Of a stretch of 64,000 bases of DNA, positions 62,321 through 64,000 are shown one piece after another. The stretch's first letter is position 1, and every line of letters starts with the position of its first letter. Source of the DNA: Pseudomonas agarici (GTDB taxonomy: Bacteria > Pseudomonadota > Gammaproteobacteria > Pseudomonadales > Pseudomonadaceae). Under the pieces are notes generated by a model. The model made no database searches and had not been told where the DNA came from. It saw only the letters and a program-made list of their open reading frames with translations. The stretch spans positions 123,619 to 187,618 of the forward strand of contig NZ_FOAR01000010.1 in the NCBI RefSeq assembly GCF_900109755.1, written 5' to 3'. The position numbers and the translations under genes were made by a program.

Positions 62321-63442
62321 TCATGGTTTGAATGGATACACATGCTGACGCAGAATGCCGTCTGGCAAGGGTTTGCCAAACACTCCGTAGCGGCTTGGCC
62401 ACTCCTTCGCGGGTAGTTTGAAGGTTCCAAACAACATATCCACCAGCGGCAGGTGAATCGCATAGTTCTTGTAGATGTAATCCGGGTGACGAGCATGGTG
62501 CCAATGGTGATAGCGCGGAAGCACCAATACATAGTCCAACCAACCGCCATTGATGCGCACGTTGGCATGCGCCAGCACGGCTTGAATACCGACCAGAATC
62601 ACATAGGCATTCAATGCCTGCGGGGCAAAGCCCAGTAGCATGAGCGGCACTAGCACGCCGGTACGGGTTAATAGCACCTCAACAAAGTGGACACGCGAAC
62701 CTGCCAACCAATCCATGGCTGTACTCGAATGGTGAACAGCATGAAAACGCCATAGCCAAGGCACCACATGGTACAAGCGATGAAGCCAGTACTGCCCCAG
62801 ATCCGCCACTAACACCGCAAGAAGAAACTGCACGGCTATTGGCAGGCTTTGCACCGTCTCTTGAAGGTCGGTAGAAACCGCCCAACCCGCCATAAAGGTT
62901 GAAGAGGCGGTAATGAAGATCAAGATGAATTGCACCAGCATATGACTGACAAAAAAATAGGTCAGATCAGTGCGCCAGTGTGGCCGTAGGATATTCTGTT
63001 GCGCATCCTTGGCATACAATTTCTCCAGCGGGATAAAGACCGCGGCAGAAATAAGCAGCGCCAGCACAAACCAATCCAGGCCCAGGGAATACGGTGTTTC
63101 GCCGATGGCATCGACCTGTATGTCGGTGCCCCCCAGGAACACCGCCAAACCGGAGGCGATAATTCCGGTAATGCCCAAACGCTTATGGCCGTTGAGTAAT
63201 ATGTTTAGAGTGCCCAGGCTGAATGACAGGAGTAATCCGAAAAGTAGCAGGGTACGGGCGAACTGCTCATCGTAAACCTTGCGCAGTTCGCTGGTGGTCA
63301 GCCACTCAGGAAATAAGAAACAAAGTACCGCCAGCAGACTCAACAGCCCCAGCGCGGCGGAAATGTAACCACTGATACGCCCCTCGCCCAATATGAACGG
63401 TGCGTGACCATGGTGCCGGAGATAATTTTTAATCTTTTGCAT
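62321..63442 (-). CDS. sterol desaturase / fatty acid hydroxylase superfamily membrane protein
   Basis: 373 residues from ATG 63442 (AAAGGA at 6 bases; open frame 18 codons longer without support). Several membrane helices in the first 200 residues, followed by the di-iron histidine cluster: HRLYHVVPWLWRFHAVHHSS (H-x3-H and H-x2-H-H) and RYHHWHHARHPD, plus a late NYAIHLPLVDMLFGTF. Substrate might be a lipid, ether lipid or carotenoid-like compound; unknown. No partner gene adjacent. Confidence 0.9.
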   Translation of the reverse strand: MQKIKNYLRHHGHAPFILGEGRISGYISAALGLLSLLAVLCFLFPEWLTTSELRKVYDEQFARTLLLFGLLLSFSLGTLNILLNGHKRLGITGIIASGLAVFLGGTDIQVDAIGETPYSLGLDWFVLALLISAAVFIPLEKLYAKDAQQNILRPHWRTDLTYFFVSHMLVQFILIFITASSTFMAGWAVSTDLQETVQSLPIAVQFLLAVLVADLGQYWLHRLYHVVPWLWRFHAVHHSSTAMDWLAGSRVHFVEVLLTRTGVLVPLMLLGFAPQALNAYVILVGIQAVLAHANVRINGGWLDYVLVLPRYHHWHHARHPDYIYKNYAIHLPLVDMLFGTFKLPAKEWPSRYGVFGKPLPDGILRQHVYPFKP

Positions 63443-63556
63443 TGCGTATCCTTTGTATCCAAAGCCAAGTAATAATGTTTCCCAGTCGTTCGCCACGCTG
63501 AGGGGTGAATGCGGCCCTTGAGAGTTCTGACTTACCGTCGATCAATATCCGCCGGG

Positions 63557-64000
63557 TCATTCAAAGCTCCCGCTCTGCGCATAGGGCACGGGAGCGGCGC
63601 CCTCGCTGAGGAAAATCTGCCGGGGCAGCGTGAAGTGACGCAACTTGAGCAAGGCCAAAGGCCCCGCGTCCAATTCAGTGCGCAGGTTCCACGTCAGGTT
63701 CAGGCCATCGGGGGCCTTGAGGACCATGCGGTAGCGGCTGTCGCCGTCGTCCAGGGCCGTGAACCGGGCCTTTTCCAACAACCGAATCAGACCCCAGGTG
63801 CCCTGATAGTCACCCAACAGACGCTCGCCGGTATGCACGCTGGTCCAGGTCAGGCTCGCGCCCGGACGATCACCGACTCCCGGCCAACTGAAACGCTGCC
63901 AGAACTCTTTCTGGTTGAAGTACTGATGTCGCACGCCATCGAGGGTGAACGTGGTTTGCACCACATCGCGTACCGGCTTGCCTTGGAGTTCGAAGCTCAG
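63557..64000 (-). CDS. tssM: TssM/IcmF type VI secretion protein, C-terminal end (partial, continues beyond right edge)
   Basis: The frame is open to base 64000. The visible 147 residues carry the TssM C-terminal domain: FNQKEFWQRFSWPGVGDRPGASLTWTSVHTGERLLGDYQGTWGLIRLLEKA, then LTWNLRTELDAGPLALLKLRHFTLPRQIFL. TssM is the large inner-membrane component (with TssL and TssJ) of the type VI secretion membrane complex. Its neighbours to the right would be expected to be further tss genes. Confidence 0.85.
   Translation of the reverse strand: MSFELQGKPVRDVVQTTFTLDGVRHQYFNQKEFWQRFSWPGVGDRPGASLTWTSVHTGERLLGDYQGTWGLIRLLEKARFTALDDGDSRYRMVLKAPDGLNLTWNLRTELDAGPLALLKLRHFTLPRQIFLSEGAAPVPYAQSGSFE

Noticed and set aside
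1..64000. CRISPR arrays, rRNA genes and prophage structural genes
   Set aside because: No regularly spaced direct repeats, no rRNA-like sequence and no run of phage genes were seen.

Overview
The window reads as chromosomal DNA of a plant-associated fluorescent Pseudomonas (P. fluorescens / chlororaphis / syringae-type). The grounds are Pseudomonas-style gene content (periplasmic-type malate:quinone oxidoreductase, MocR regulators, LdtD/YkuD enzymes, a TssM end), high GC in most genes, and three promoters matching the HrpL (hrp box) consensus. No species call can be made from the sequence alone.

Layout. (1) 1-17,270, minus strand: a complete achromobactin-type siderophore locus. It has a FecI-type sigma factor, FecR, a TonB receptor with signalling domain, acsF-acsD-acsE-MFS-acsC-acsB-acsA, and the importer cbrA-cbrB-cbrC (cbrC runs off the left edge). 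The overlapping biosynthetic genes make a carboxylate siderophore with three NIS synthetases. The MFS protein probably exports it, the receptor plus CbrABC recovers it, and Fur-like sites precede fecI and acsF. (2) 17.5-28.6 kb: ordinary chromosome with two small secreted proteins, a MocR/EamA divergent pair with an operator-like palindrome, a GST, a carboxynorspermidine (alternative polyamine) pair, an AroE-like enzyme, small ORFs and PBP7. (3) 28.6-33.9 kb: a GGDEF remnant, a 1,344-codon STAND NTPase-TPR-glycosyltransferase fusion, a GNAT enzyme and a small lipoprotein. (4) 34.2-36.6 kb: a decayed IS3 transposase followed by a perfect hrp box and a putative type III effector. (5) 36.9-43.7 kb: mqo, tRNA-Gln(TTG), an arsR-arsC-arsH operon lacking a pump gene, and two L,D-transpeptidases.

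(6) 43.7-50.9 kb is the most notable region. An MFS gene is split by a 6,063-bp insertion (44,751-50,813) with 38-bp terminal inverted repeats (34/38 identical) and a 6-bp target duplication (ACTAAG). Joining the flanks restores the MFS reading frame. The insertion carries two genes with their own hrp boxes (putative effectors), a small overlapping ORF, a ParDE-like toxin-antitoxin pair, Tn3-type tnpR/tnpA fragments, an IS5-type fragment, a MITE-like element and, at the right end, an array of IS21-like terminal repeats. One effector combines four R-x-x-S-x-P (14-3-3-type) sites with a C-terminal domain resembling plant IQM proteins.

(7) 51-64 kb: a chemoreceptor, an amidase, a 1,225-residue repeat protein with an HrpK-like hydrophobic C-terminus, a PAS-AraC regulator diverging from a DAO-type oxidoreductase and an RraA-family enzyme, a sterol-desaturase-family membrane enzyme, and the C-terminal end of tssM (type VI secretion) at the right edge.

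Family assignments rest on motifs and remembered family features; no database search was run.
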